18,414 nucleotides of DNA, from positions 1-18,414 of the forward strand of contig JAUJNU010000040.1 of assembly GCA_030448085.1 (NCBI GenBank), in the 5' to 3' direction. Position numbers and translations under genes: made by a program. This DNA comes from Actinomycetota bacterium (GTDB taxonomy: Bacteria > Actinomycetota > UBA4738 > CADDZG01 > WHSQ01). The notes under the pieces were generated by a model. The model worked only from the letters and a program-made list of their open reading frames with translations, was not told the origin of the DNA and did no database searches. Shown here piece after piece: positions 1-8,711 of this stretch; the stretch's first letter is position 1, and the number at the start of each line of letters is the position of its first letter.

Positions 1-1
1 C

Positions 2-112
2 CCGCTGTGGTTCGATCAGATCCAAACGGCTCACTCTGATCGCATCGACAACGTCGTTGTGGACGCGCTCAGCTTCCTCCGGGTTCCTCTGGTCGAGGTA
101 GTGGCGCCGTAA
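2..112 (+). CDS. C-terminal end of a probable peptide/nickel-class ABC substrate-binding protein (partial)
   Basis: An open frame enters from the left edge and ends at TAA, giving 36 residues. It contains HSDRIDNVVVDALSF, which resembles the usual C-terminal tail of SBP_bac_5 (DppA/OppA/NikA-type) extracytoplasmic binding proteins. The assignment rests mostly on position: two permease genes and two ATPase genes of the same transporter class follow on the same strand, the usual order for this family. Only the tail is present, so the lipoprotein signal, ligand pocket and substrate cannot be judged. Confidence 0.5.
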   Translation, partial: PLWFDQIQTAHSDRIDNVVVDALSFLRVPLVEVVAP

Positions 113-140
113 CCATCAGCTAGACGAAACAACTAGTAGT

Positions 141-177
141 GTTCGAGGGCGGCTGGGAAACCAGCCGCCCTTCGAAC
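141..177 (+). terminator. Intercistronic stem-loop with GAAA tetraloop
   Basis: Arms GTTCGAGGGCGGCTGG (141-156) and CCAGCCGCCCTTCGAAC (161-177) pair over 16 bp with one bulged T, closed by a GAAA (GNRA) tetraloop. No T-run follows, so it is not a canonical intrinsic terminator. It lies between the binding-protein stop and the first permease. Hairpins in this position often stabilise the upstream mRNA or partly terminate transcription, so that binding protein exceeds permease; that role is inferred here. Confidence 0.6.
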
Positions 178-206
178 ATCCGGGGCAGCTTCTTAAGGGA
201 CTGGGG

Positions 207-1136
207 GTGGGCTTGGGCAGGTACGTGCTTCGCAGGTTGTTGATGGTGATCCCGGTCTTCTTCGGGGCCACCTTCCTCATCTTCTTCATGGTCTACGCCC
301 TGCCCGGGGACCCCATCAGGGCCTTGGGCGGAGAGCGGCCCCTCGACCCCGCGGTGGTGGCCCAGCTGAGGGAGAGATACAACCTCAACGACCCTCTGCC
401 GGTTCAATACGGGAAGTACATAGCCAACCTGGCGCAGGGGGACTTCGGCCAGACGTTCAACGAGCGGGAAGTCTCCGAGGTCATGAAGGAAACCTTCCCC
501 GTCACTCTCAGGCTCGCCGGCTTCGCCTTCCTTTTCGAAGCTGTCTTGGGCCTCGTAGCAGGGGTCCTCGCCGCGCTCCGAAGAGGGTCATTCCTCGACA
601 ACCTGGTCCTCGTATCCACGATCGCAGTGGTATCGATCCCTGTGTTCGTGCTGGGACTCGTGATGCAGCTGCTGATCGGGGTGAAGCTGAAATGGCTCCC
701 GATCGCAGGTTTGCAGGAAGGCGTTTCCAGCTACATCATGCCGGCGATCGTCCTCGGCTCCCTGTCTCTGGCTTACATCGCCCGTCTCACGCGCACGAGC
801 CTGGCAGAGAACCTGCGGTCGGATTACGTGAGGACCGCAACGGCTAAGGGGCTGCCTCGCAGGCGAGTCGTCGGCAGGCACGCGCTCCGCAACTCACTCA
901 TCCCGGTGGTCACCTTCCTTGGTGTTGACCTCGGAAGCTTGATGGCCGGCGCCATCATCACTGAGGGCATCTTCAACATCCCGGGCGTCGGAGGCACGGT
1001 CTTCGACGCGGTGGCGCAGCAGGAAGGCGCTCTAGTGGTTGGCATCACCACCGCGCTGGTCCTCATCTTCATCTTTGCGAACCTTTTCGTCGATGTGTTC
1101 TACGCCTTCCTCGACCCCAGGATCCGCTATGACTGA
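207..1136 (+). CDS. ABC importer permease, DppB/OppB/NikB type
   Basis: This 309-aa inner-membrane permease would form half of the translocation pore of a peptide/nickel-class importer. The N-terminus reads YVLRRLLMVIPVFFG, typical of the DppB family: a short basic cytoplasmic stretch followed by TM1. A large external loop follows, containing GDPIRALGGERP, then further membrane helices. The coupling loop that docks on the ATPase is visible at about residues 207-229 (YVRTATAKGLPRRRV...HALRN), and the conserved EGIFNIPGVGG lies near the C-terminus. The GTG start is supported by AAGGGA at 195-200. The stop overlaps the next gene by 8 nt, so translation is probably coupled. The frame is intact. 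Substrate (peptide, nickel or another solute) is not readable from the permease. Confidence 0.93.
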   Translation: MGLGRYVLRRLLMVIPVFFGATFLIFFMVYALPGDPIRALGGERPLDPAVVAQLRERYNLNDPLPVQYGKYIANLAQGDFGQTFNEREVSEVMKETFPVTLRLAGFAFLFEAVLGLVAGVLAALRRGSFLDNLVLVSTIAVVSIPVFVLGLVMQLLIGVKLKWLPIAGLQEGVSSYIMPAIVLGSLSLAYIARLTRTSLAENLRSDYVRTATAKGLPRRRVVGRHALRNSLIPVVTFLGVDLGSLMAGAIITEGIFNIPGVGGTVFDAVAQQEGALVVGITTALVLIFIFANLFVDVFYAFLDPRIRYD

Positions 1137-2172
1137 CGGGGGGCCCAGGGACCCGTTACGCCCGGACCACCCCGGCCGGCCGGACGCGGAGTTCGACACC
1201 GACGAGGAGCAGACCCTCCAGCCTGGCTCAAACGACCCGGGGATGCTGGCACAGGACTCGACCCAGGGAACGGGAGCAGGGGCGATAGGGACCGCCGTCG
1301 CCGGGGGCGATGTTCCTATGCGCCAGGCTTCCTTGTGGGGAGATGCCTGGCGCCAGTTGCGCAGGAACCCGCTGTTCATCATTCCGGCACTCATCGTCAT
1401 CTTGTTCACGTTGATGGCGATCTTCCCGCAGCTCTTCACGTTCCAGGAGCCGCACCCGAGGTTCTGCGACCTTGCGAACTCGCGCGATAAGCCCAGCATG
1501 GATCACTGGTTCGGGTTCGATTCGCAGGGGTGCGACTACTACACCAGGGTGGTCTACGGGACCCGGATCTCGCTCATCATCGGGCTGCTGGTCGTGTTCG
1601 TGGACAGTGCGATCGCCGTTGTCCTAGGGTGCCTCGCCGGTTTCTACGGTCGCTGGGTCGACGCCCTCGTGGCGAGGTTCGCAGACATCTGGTTCGCGGT
1701 ACCCACCACCCTCGGGGCGATCGTGTTCCTTAGTGTCCTTGGCGAGAGGGGCCTGCTTCAGGTCTCCCTCGTGCTGATCGTCCTCGGGTGGCCGACAACG
1801 ATGAGGCTCATGCGCTCCTCCGTGCTGAGCGTGAAGGAGATGGATTACGTTCAAGCCGCCCGGGCGCTTGGGGCCAGCGACTTCAGGATCCTCCTCCGCC
1901 ACATCCTTCCCAATGGCCTCGCGCCCGTGATTGTCTACGGAACGATCACCGTCGGGATCATCATCGCTGCAGAGGCGGCCCTGTCCTTCCTCGGGGTGGG
2001 GCTGCAACTGCCCGCGATCTCGTGGGGGCTGATGATCAGCTCCGCTCAGAACGTGATCGAGAAGTTCCCGCACCTGCTCCTGTTCCCGGGGCTGTTCCTC
2101 AGCCTGTTGGTGTTCAGCTTCATCCTCCTCGGCGACGCGCTGCGCGATGCCCTCGATCCGAAGTTGAGGTAG
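1129..2172 (+). CDS. ABC importer permease, DppC/OppC/NikC type
   Basis: This 347-aa protein is the second pore subunit, partner of the preceding DppB-type protein. The ATG at 1129 overlaps the upstream stop. An earlier in-frame start would run back inside the upstream gene and is not needed. Residues 1 to about 70 are an acidic, Pro/Gly-rich cytoplasmic extension longer than usual for the family. OppC_N-like TM1 follows at about 82-100 (FIIPALIVILFTLMAIF). The EAA coupling loop is at about 239-261 (YVQAARALGASDF...HILPN), and the family signature AALSFLGVGLQLPAISWG follows. The frame is intact. The next gene begins 4 nt after the stop, consistent with one operon. Confidence 0.93.
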   Translation: MTDGGPRDPLRPDHPGRPDAEFDTDEEQTLQPGSNDPGMLAQDSTQGTGAGAIGTAVAGGDVPMRQASLWGDAWRQLRRNPLFIIPALIVILFTLMAIFPQLFTFQEPHPRFCDLANSRDKPSMDHWFGFDSQGCDYYTRVVYGTRISLIIGLLVVFVDSAIAVVLGCLAGFYGRWVDALVARFADIWFAVPTTLGAIVFLSVLGERGLLQVSLVLIVLGWPTTMRLMRSSVLSVKEMDYVQAARALGASDFRILLRHILPNGLAPVIVYGTITVGIIIAAEAALSFLGVGLQLPAISWGLMISSAQNVIEKFPHLLLFPGLFLSLLVFSFILLGDALRDALDPKLR

Positions 2173-2176
2173 CCCG

Positions 2177-3229
2177 ATGGCAGAGACACAAGAGTTGAAC
2201 AAGTCCGCCGCGCCCTCGACGGGGGGAGAGCGGCTGCTGGAGGTCGACGACCTCCATGTCGAGTTCAGGACGGAGTACGGCATCGTCAACGCGGTCAACG
2301 GGATCTCGTACACCCTCGACTCCCGCGAGACATTGGCCATCCTTGGTGAGTCCGGCTCGGGTAAGAGCGTCAGCGCTCAGGCGATCATGGGGATCATCGA
2401 TTCCCCTCCCGGCTTCATCACGAGGGGGGAGATCCGTTACCGCGGCAAGGACCTTCTGAAGCTCCCGGAAGAGCAGCGGCGGAAGATCAGAGGCCAGAAC
2501 ATCGCGATGATCTTCCAGGACGCCCTCAGCGCCCTCAACCCCGTTTTCTCTGTTGGTTTCCAGATCGGGGAGATGTACCGGGTGCACCAAGGGGCCTCCC
2601 GGGGCGAGGCGAAGCGCAAGGCGATCGAGCTCATGGACCGGGTAAGGATCCCGTCCTCCAAGGAGCGGATCAACGATTACCCCCACCAGTTCTCCGGGGG
2701 GATGAGGCAGAGGGTGATGATCGCGATGGCACTCGCTCTCGATCCGGACGTCCTCATCGCGGACGAGCCGACCACAGCCCTGGACGTGACGGTCCAAGCC
2801 CAGGTGATGGAGCTCCTGGACACGCTGAAACACGAGACCGGGATGGGCTTGATCCTCATCACTCACGATCTCGGTGTCGTTGCCGATGTGGCCGATAAGA
2901 CCGCCGTCATGTACGCAGGAAAGATCGTCGAGAAGGGCGGGGTGTACGAGGTCTACGGGAACCCGGCTCACCCCTACACGGAAGGGTTGCTCCTCTCTAT
3001 CCCCCGTCTGGACCAGAAGGGGGAGGAGCTGAATCCGATCAAAGGGGCGCCGCCGAACCTCATGCGCATCCCATCCGGCTGCCCGTTCCACCCCCGCTGC
3101 CCTTACTCGAGGGAGGTCTGCACCACGGATCCTCCACCTCTTTACGAGGTGTCGGCTACGAGGGGCAGCAGGTGTCATTTCTATGAAGAGGTTTTGGCGA
3201 GCGGAGTAGGAGCGAGAAGTGAGTCGTAG
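2177..3229 (+). CDS. ABC importer ATPase, DppD/OppD/NikD type
   Basis: This 350-aa cytoplasmic ATPase powers the importer as a heterodimer with the following gene. Visible motifs are Walker A GESGSGKS (57-64), Q-loop in IFQD (about 112-115), signature SGGMRQR (173-179), Walker B LIADEP (193-198), D-loop TALD and the H-loop in ITHDLGVV. The C-terminal oligopeptide/dipeptide extension (oligo_HPY) includes NPAHPYTEGLL and a Cys-rich tail, CPFHPRCPYSREVC, whose cysteines resemble the Fe-S-binding set reported in some DppD-family ATPases. The reading frame is intact and the length is usual. It sits 4 nt after the permease gene and overlaps the next ATPase by 11 nt. Confidence 0.94.
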   Translation: MAETQELNKSAAPSTGGERLLEVDDLHVEFRTEYGIVNAVNGISYTLDSRETLAILGESGSGKSVSAQAIMGIIDSPPGFITRGEIRYRGKDLLKLPEEQRRKIRGQNIAMIFQDALSALNPVFSVGFQIGEMYRVHQGASRGEAKRKAIELMDRVRIPSSKERINDYPHQFSGGMRQRVMIAMALALDPDVLIADEPTTALDVTVQAQVMELLDTLKHETGMGLILITHDLGVVADVADKTAVMYAGKIVEKGGVYEVYGNPAHPYTEGLLLSIPRLDQKGEELNPIKGAPPNLMRIPSGCPFHPRCPYSREVCTTDPPPLYEVSATRGSRCHFYEEVLASGVGARSES

Positions 3230-4284
3230 CGCTGTGGTGCAGCCTCAGGCCGTCGATCCGAGAGTCGCCGGCGGGGAGATGGGCGAGCCGATCCTTCGAG
3301 TGGAGGGCCTGGTCAAGCACTTCCCGATCAGACAAGGGGTTCTCTTCAAGAGGCAGGTCGGGGCCGTGCAAGCCGTCGATGGAGTGAACTTCGAGCTCTA
3401 CCCGGGAGAGACCCTCGGGCTCGTGGGCGAGTCGGGCTGTGGCAAGTCGACCACTGCTCGTCTGATCCTTCGATTGGAGGAGCCGACGGCCGGAAAGGCG
3501 TTCTACAAGGGGACCGACATCTTCTCGTTGCCAAAGGGCGAGCTCAGGGCTCTGCGCCGGAACATCCAGATCATCTTCCAGGACCCCTGCGTCGCTCAAT
3601 CCCAGGATGACGGTGGGGACATCATCAGGGAGCCATGGGAGATCCACAAGGGCGTGCTGCCGCCGCTCAGAGAGCAGGCAAGGTGCAGGAGTTGCTCGGG
3701 TGGTGGGGCTGAACCCGGACCACACGAACCGGTACCCCGCACCAGTTCTCGGGGGCAGAGGCAGCGGATCCGGATCGCCGCGCATTGGCTTTGAACCCCG
3801 AGATCATCATCTGCGACGAGCCTGTCTCGGCGCTGGACGTTTCGGTGCAGGCCCAGGTCGTGAACCTGCTCGAGCGTCTGCAGAAGGAGTTCAACCTCTC
3901 GTACATCTTCATCGCTCACGATCTCTCCGTCGTCAGGCATCTGTGACCGGGTCGCGGTCATGTACCTGGGCAAGATGGTCGAGATCGGAGAACCAGGCAG
4001 ACGTTTACGAGCGGCCTTCGATGCCGTACACGCAGGCGCTCCTGTCGGCGGTGCCGGTGCCGGACCCGAACGCACGGACCCGCAAGAAGAGGATCGTGCT
4101 GACCGGAGACGTCCCCAGCCCGGCCAACCCGCCGTCCGGCTGTCGCTTGCACCCGTTGCTGCCGAGGAAGATATGCGCCCCGGGAAGGGCGCTGATGGTC
4201 GACCGGGGGCAGGGCCATCCCAGCGCCTGTCACTTCGCGGAGGCGGTGGACGTCGTGGCGCTAGAGGCCGGACGAGAGGGTTAG
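3219..4284 (+). pseudogene. ABC importer ATPase, DppF/OppF/NikF type, frame-broken
   Basis: This is the second ATPase of the importer. GTG at 3219 has GGAG at 3209-3212 with a 6-nt spacer. The first 125 residues are intact, including Walker A GESGCGKS (70-77). After about 3590 the protein continues only by changing frame: [10 protein letters not shown] in one frame, [12 protein letters not shown] back in the first, NPDHTNRYP in another. The signature region then follows (about 3736-3770), then Walker [13 protein letters not shown] (about 3802-3836). A further break near 3942 turns a His-Leu-Cys-Asp stretch into a stop, and another lies near 3998. The C-terminal domain then reads to TAG at 4282. 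Nearly every expected DppF segment is recoverable over about 355 aa. Several breaks are single missing bases in G-runs, so assembly error is more likely than true inactivation. Confidence 0.85.
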
Positions 4285-4468
4285 GCCTCCACTCCCCGGG
4301 TAGTAGGCGAACTTCGAGCCCCGCTGCTGCCGGAGGGCCGGTCGACGTGGCACCTCTGGGACGAGTCCGCCCTCGCCAAAGCCAAGCAATACCCACCACC
4401 ACCAACTTCTGAGTGGATGTGTAGGCCCCATATATGTCCGATTTCTCTCGACAAGAACCCGCGTCCTT

Positions 4469-5633
4469 CTAAGAGGAGGTTCCGCCGTCCCGCTGGCTCT
4501 CCAGTAGCGCTCTTGCCGCTTGCGTGGCCCGGCTGTAGATCTCGGGAGCCCGGCCCCCGTGGCAGCAGCGTCTCTTGACAGCGTCGTCGTACTCAGGGCC
4601 AGGTTCCGGATCCGCTTCCGGCTCCCGATCTTCACCCTCACCGGATGGCCGTCCACCCCACCTCGCGAAGTTCGCTCGAAAGCTCGTCCTTCGCCACCTC
4701 GGTGAGACGGGCGCCGAGGGTCGTGGTCTCCCTGTAGGGACGCTCAAGACCTCGTCCCGCCGCGCCCGATCAGTGAGAGCCGAAAGCGTCCAGCCCGGCC
4801 TGCCCTTCTTCATGGGGTTGGGAACAGGCCAGGCGTCCTGCGCCCCCGCCGCAAGGAGACGCTCGAGTGCGTGCGCTGCCATCTCGGGAGTCATGTCGTC
4901 GATGTTCGTCTCGATGAGGAGGCCCTGCCTGCGCTCTCCGACCTCGGCCGTGCCCAGCAGCACCCTCAAGACGTTGGGCACCTCGTGTCCCTCGTCCCCG
5001 CCCCGTAGCCGACCCCCTCGAGCTGCATCATCGGGGCGCCGCCGTACTCGTCCGTGGCGCCGGCGAGGATCGCGGCCCCCGTCGGCGTCACCAGCTCGGC
5101 CCGCCCCCGCTCGTAGACCGTGGCGCCATGAAGGAGCTCGATCGTGGCGGGACCGGGGACGGGGATGATCCCGTGCTCGCTGGTCGTCTCCCCCGGTAGC
5201 GATGGGTGAAGTGACGACCCGATCCGGCGCCAGGTACTCGAGGCGGCGCATGCTCCGACGACGTCGACGATCGCGTCGGTGCCCCCACCTCGTGGAAGTG
5301 CACGTCGTCCCGGGCCAGCCCGTGAACCTTCGCCTCGGCCTTCGCCAGGAGGTCGAATGTCCGAAGGGCCCGTGCCTCGACGCCCTGAGGCAGATCCGCT
5401 CCCCGAAGGATCGCTTCGACGTCGTGGATCGTCCGGTGTGCACGCTGCTCCTCCGCTCGCACAACGGCGAAGCGCCCTCGGGCCGTGCCGGTCTACCGTC
5501 TCGAAGCTGAGGTCCCAGCCGGACACTTCGAGTTGCCCGAGAGACGCACGGCGGACTCGGACGCCCGCGTCCGGCGCCGCGAGGATCATGTCGCCCGCGG
5601 CCCCGAGAAGCAGTCGAAGTAGAGGACCTTCAT
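4469..5633 (-). pseudogene. larC: LarC, nickel insertion protein of the nickel-pincer nucleotide cofactor, frame-broken
   Basis: LarC is the CTP-dependent enzyme that inserts nickel into the pincer nucleotide (established for Lactiplantibacillus plantarum). The start is fixed by [11 protein letters not shown], the family's N-terminus, at 5633. Other recognisable pieces are GDMILAA, LAKAEAKVHG, DDVHFHEVGA (metal-site region), SSEHGIIPVPGPATIELL, ELVTPTGAAIL, ETNIDDMTPEMAAHALE and, near the end, RRDEVLSVPTGRP. They occur in family order over about 388 aa, the usual length, but spread across all three frames with at least four frame changes. Lactobacillar larC uses one programmed frameshift; the number and scatter here argue against that explanation. 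It is probably coupled to larB upstream through an ATGA overlap, and is convergent with the importer operon. Confidence 0.86.
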
Positions 5634-6376
5634 CGTGATCTCGAGGCGAGGGAGCCTCAGCGCGAAGGACGCTGCCCCGAAGCCGTTGTCGATGTTCGTC
5701 ACGACCACCCCGGCTGCGCAGGAGTTCAGCATCGCAAGGCGCTGCCAATCCCTCGAATGAGGCCCCGTACCAACGCTGGTGGGGACCGCGACGACGGGGG
5801 CTGAGGAGATCCCTCCGACCAGGCTAGCGAGAGCGCCCTCCATGCCCGCCACGACGATGACCACGTCGCTCGTGGAGGCGGTCCTGGATGTTGAGCACCC
5901 TGTGCAGGCCGGCCACGCCGACATCCGTCACCGCGTCACCTCTGCTCCATACGTGGAGGCCGTGACCGCCGCCTCGTCCGCCACGGGGGGGTCAGGTCCC
6001 TCCGCTCACGACGGTGACCGAGCCGAGCCGGGCCGCTCCCGATCCGCTCCCAGCACCACCAGGCGAGACTCTCTCGTGATGGACCGCGTCGAGGAACGCC
6101 TCGAGGAGGGCGCCGGCGGTCTCCGGGGGAGTCGGGTCGCGAGGACGGGTGACGAGGATCGCTCCACCAGCGCTGCGATCCCGACCACCTCGGCCGTCGT
6201 CTTGCCCTCCGAGTAGATGGCTTCGGGAAGGCCCTGTCTCATCTCGCGGTGGGCGTCGAGCTGCTGGACCCCATGTCTTCGACAGGCGGGCGACGCAGGG
6301 CCGGGGCCGCCTCTTCGACCGAGATGCTGCCGTCGCGTGTCCGCTCCAGCAACGTTTTCAGCTCGTCCGGGCGCAT
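5630..6376 (-). pseudogene. larB: LarB, pyridinium-3,5-biscarboxylate mononucleotide synthase, frame-broken
   Basis: LarB carboxylates nicotinic acid adenine dinucleotide and releases AMP, the first step of nickel-pincer cofactor synthesis. The start ATG at 6376 gives MRPDELKTLLERTRDGSIS. Next come LDAHREMRQGLPEAIYSEGKT (the family hallmark), VVLGADRERPGS, the ADEAAVTASTYGAE region and, in the AIR-carboxylase-like core, [39 protein letters not shown] and [12 protein letters not shown]. Total span is about 249 aa, normal for LarB. The pieces change frame several times, for example at a C7/G7 run near 5985-5995 and in the VGTGP region near 5765. The TGA at 5630-5632 would overlap the larC ATG, but that stop depends on how the indels resolve. 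No SD is seen; a TAGGAT box lies just upstream. Confidence 0.85.
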
Positions 6377-6378
6377 AC

Positions 6379-6445
6379 CTAGGCATCCTAGTTGCCCCCA
6401 TCAGGTCCCCTAAGGGCAGCCCGTTGCTATGTAGGATGCTGCTCG
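6379..6445. promoter_or_regulatory. Divergent larB / DUF4446 promoter region with TAGGAT boxes
   Basis: On the minus strand TAGGAT (6385-6390) lies 8 nt before the larB ATG. On the plus strand TAGGAT (6432-6437) lies 7 nt before a GTG at 6445, an alternative DUF4446 start. Both fit -10 boxes of leaderless transcripts, common in Actinomycetota. CTAGG-CAT-CCTAG (6379-6391) is a perfect dyad overlapping the larB box. A CCCCTAAGGG near-palindrome lies roughly at the -35 distance for both directions. No transcript data support this; it is read from spacing and symmetry. Confidence 0.4.
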
Positions 6446-6958
6446 TGCAGGCTAACCAACGAACAGCGAACCCTCGCCCTGGCGGTCGCGGGGGAGGGGT
6501 TGCTCTCCTTTCGTTCCTCATCACGCTCTTCCTGGCCTTGAGGCTCCGCAGGCTTCGGCAATTACGTCCTCTTCGGGGGGGGGGGACGGCGATGAGCGCG
6601 ACGTGCTCGGTGGTGACGAGGGATGAAGCAGATCGGCGTCATGAACAAGCGACTCGACGGGCTGCAGGCATCGCAGGATCACCAAGCAGGCTCGGCCGCT
6701 TCGCCGTGCAACGCTTCAACCTCGTCCGCTACGGCGCGTTCGACGACATGGGTGGACGCCTGTCTTTCTCGGCCGCGCTGCTCGACGACACGGTGACAGA
6801 TCGTGATCACCTCCATCAACGGCCGGACCGGGGCACGGACGTGAAGCCCATCAGTGAGCTGGCCTCGGAGCACAACCTCTCGGACGAGGAGCGGGAGGCG
6901 ATCGCGGGGCCGCTGCCGGTCAGGGCGCTCGCTGCAGTCCCCTGCCAACGCTCGCTAG
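6436..6958 (+). pseudogene. DUF4446 family membrane-anchored protein, frame-broken
   Basis: A hydrophobic N-terminal helix (LLSFLITLFLALRLRRLR) is followed by a coiled-coil-like stretch recoverable in another frame (MKQIGVMNKRLDGLQ). The DUF4446 signature comes next: FNLVRYGAFDDMGGRLSF, then SAALLDD, a frame change into VITSINGR, and KPISELASEHNLSDEERE. Order and length (about 170 aa) match the family, whose function is not established. An 11-base G-run at 6575-6585 sits exactly where the reading frame is lost. Start is either ATG 6436 or GTG 6445; the TAG at 6956-6958 is a tentative end. It lies directly upstream of serS on the same strand. Confidence 0.72.
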
Positions 6959-6966
6959 GGCCGGCG

Positions 6967-8216
6967 GTGATCGACCTCAAGCTCCTTCGTGACGATCCCG
7001 GCGCGGTCCGCGCCTCCCTGCACGCGAGGAGAGGCGGCGTTCCCCAGCTGGACGAGGTCATGGAGCTCGACGCCCGCTACCTGACCCTCCTCCGGGAGGT
7101 GGAGGATGCGCGGGCCGAGCAGAACCGGGCGAGCAAGGCGATCGGCCAGGCCTCGAAGGAGGCGTCCCGCGGCGATCGAGTCAGCCCGCAAGCTGGCCGA
7201 GAGGGTCAAGGCCCCCTGGAGCCGGGCTCGAGTCGGTCACGGCTTCGCTCGACGCCGCAACGGCTCATCTGCCGAACCTCGTTCACAGCGCGGTCCCCGA
7301 CGGCCTCACCGAGGAAGACAACGTCGTCGCGCGAGGTGGGGGACCGGCCCCGCTTCGATTTCGAGCCCCAGGACCACGTTGCCCTCGGTGAGCGTCTCGG
7401 GATCTTCGATGGCGAGCGGGGGCCAAGACCTCGGGCAGCCGGTTCGTCTACCTCATGGGGCAGGGCGTGATGCTCGAGCTGGCGCTCGTCCGTTTCACGA
7501 TCGACGTGCTCCTCCAGAGAGCTTCACGCCCGTCATCACGCCCGTCTTAGTCCGCGAGCACGCCATGTACGGGACCGGGTTCCTCCCGACGGAGGAGCAC
7601 GAGTTCTACAGGATCGAGCGCGACGACCTCTACCTCGTTGGGACCTCGGAGGTGGCCCTCGCCGCCCTGCACTCGGACGAGATCCTGCGGGGGGCAGCTT
7701 CCTATCCGCTACGCCCGGCTTCTCCTCGAGCTTCAGGCGGGAGGCCGGGTCCTACGGCAAGGACACCAAGGGCCTCATCCGTGTTCACCAGTTCGATAAG
7801 GTCGAGCAGTTCTCGTTCGCACCCGGAGGCGTCCTGGGACGAGTACACGGTGATCCGAGCCAACCAGGGAGGCGATCCTTGAGGCTCTCGGATCCCCTAC
7901 CGGGTCCTCGTGATGTGTGCAGGCGATCTCGGCTCGTCGGCGGCGATGAAGGTCGATCACGAGGCGTGGCTCCCGGGAGCCGGAGGTTCCTCGAGCTGAC
8001 CTCGGCCACGAAACGCAACGGACTACAGGCCCGACGCCTGGGCGTCGGGTTCAGGAGGAGGACGGCACGAGCCTCGTCCACCCTGAACGGCACCGCCTGC
8101 GCCGTGGGCCGGACGATCGTGGCCCTCCTGGAGAACCACCAGCAGGCCGACGGGTCCGTTCGCATCCCCGAGGCCCTGCGTCCTACACGGGCTTCGAGCG
8201 CATCGCCCCCGCTTAA
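6967..8216 (+). pseudogene. serS: Seryl-tRNA synthetase, frame-broken in this assembly
   Basis: SerRS charges tRNA-Ser with serine in the cytoplasm. GTG 6967 gives (M)IDLKLLRDDPGAVRASL, the standard N-terminus of the tRNA-binding coiled coil, with AGGG 6 nt upstream. The coiled coil continues ([25 protein letters not shown]), then [12 protein letters not shown] and [14 protein letters not shown]. Class II catalytic segments follow: [37 protein letters not shown], motif 2 [27 protein letters not shown], and motif 3 LNGTACAVGRTIVALLENHQ. It ends ALRP(Y)TGFERIAPA at TAA 8214. About 417 aa are recoverable, the normal size, but at least seven frame changes are needed, several at G-runs (7427, 7688). 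Every catalytic motif survives and the enzyme is essential, so sequence error is the favoured cause. Confidence 0.9.
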
Positions 8217-8268
8217 CGCCGCTTCTTGAGGTCCCCCGTCAGCGCGCCATTTCTCCTCCGCCCCATGC

Positions 8269-8502
8269 TCAACTTCTCCTCGACCAACCGTGTCGGTGGC
8301 TACCCAGGAAAGTTCGGGGCCGCCCCTCCAACTCTTCGCGCGGGCGTGGACCTCTGTGGGTGCTCAGTCCGGCCGTGTACGCCCACGATCTCGAGCGGCT
8401 CTTATCGGCTACATAGGTAACCGCCCAGCCATGCCTCTCGATGGCTCCATGGGTGCTGGATCGCACCTAGTCCAGGATTGGCTCACTCCACATCATGCAC
8501 AT
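8269..8502 (-). pseudogene. DUF4262-like fragment
   Basis: On the minus strand ATG 8502 begins MCMMWSEP. After a TAG and a probable indel the frame continues HGAIERHGWAVTYVADKS and SWAYTAGLSTHRG. DUF4262 proteins typically begin MCxMC, then carry an IxxHGWAV element and a WAYTxGL motif in this order, so the resemblance is specific though short. The usual second half (a hydrophobic strand-helix region, total about 150-190 aa) is not recognisable before the convergent serS end at 8216, so the gene looks truncated as well as frame-broken. Function of the family is unknown. Confidence 0.35.
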
Positions 8503-8565
8503 GGACACATGGTGACGGGGGTTGCGACACTTTTGGAGCTCGGCGTCTCCGTTAGCCTTGCCGGC

Positions 8566-8648
8566 GGAGGGCTACGGTAATTGGCAACCGGACGGTCTTG
8601 AAAACCGTTGTCCGCAAGGACTTGTGGGTTCGAGTCCCACGCCCTCCG
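8566..8648 (+). tRNA. tRNA-Ser (anticodon UGA)
   Basis: Acceptor GGAGGGC (8566-8572) pairs perfectly with GCCCTCC (8641-8647), with discriminator G at 8648. The D arm is CGG/CCG with GG in the loop. The anticodon stem ACGGT/ACCGT encloses CTTGAAA, giving anticodon TGA at 8599-8601. The long class II variable arm is GTCC-GCAA-GGAC, typical of serine tRNAs. The T arm is GTGGG-TTCGAGT-CCCAC. CCA is not encoded. All stems pair, so this copy looks functional. It lies about 350 nt downstream of serS, whose product would charge it. Confidence 0.95.
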
Positions 8649-8650
8649 CT
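8594..8650 (+). repeat. 57-bp direct repeat, copy 1 (3' part of tRNA-Ser)
   Basis: The sequence from the anticodon stem to two bases past the discriminator recurs at 11347-11403 with 51 of 57 positions identical. The six differences are two in the variable-arm loop and four in the outer T stem. This is the arrangement expected of attL/attR for an element integrated into the 3' end of a tRNA gene, although no integrase gene is visible between the copies. Confidence 0.6.
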
Positions 8651-8711
8651 ATAGAGGTACGAGTCGGGACGACCAGGGTTTAGACCTTGTCTCTCGTGCA
8701 CAACTTCGACA

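Noticed and set aside
4469..5633. Programmed ribosomal frameshifting in larC, as reported for Lactiplantibacillus plantarum
   Set aside because: Four or more frame changes in all directions are needed here, and neighbouring unrelated genes show the same damage, so one programmed event does not explain it.
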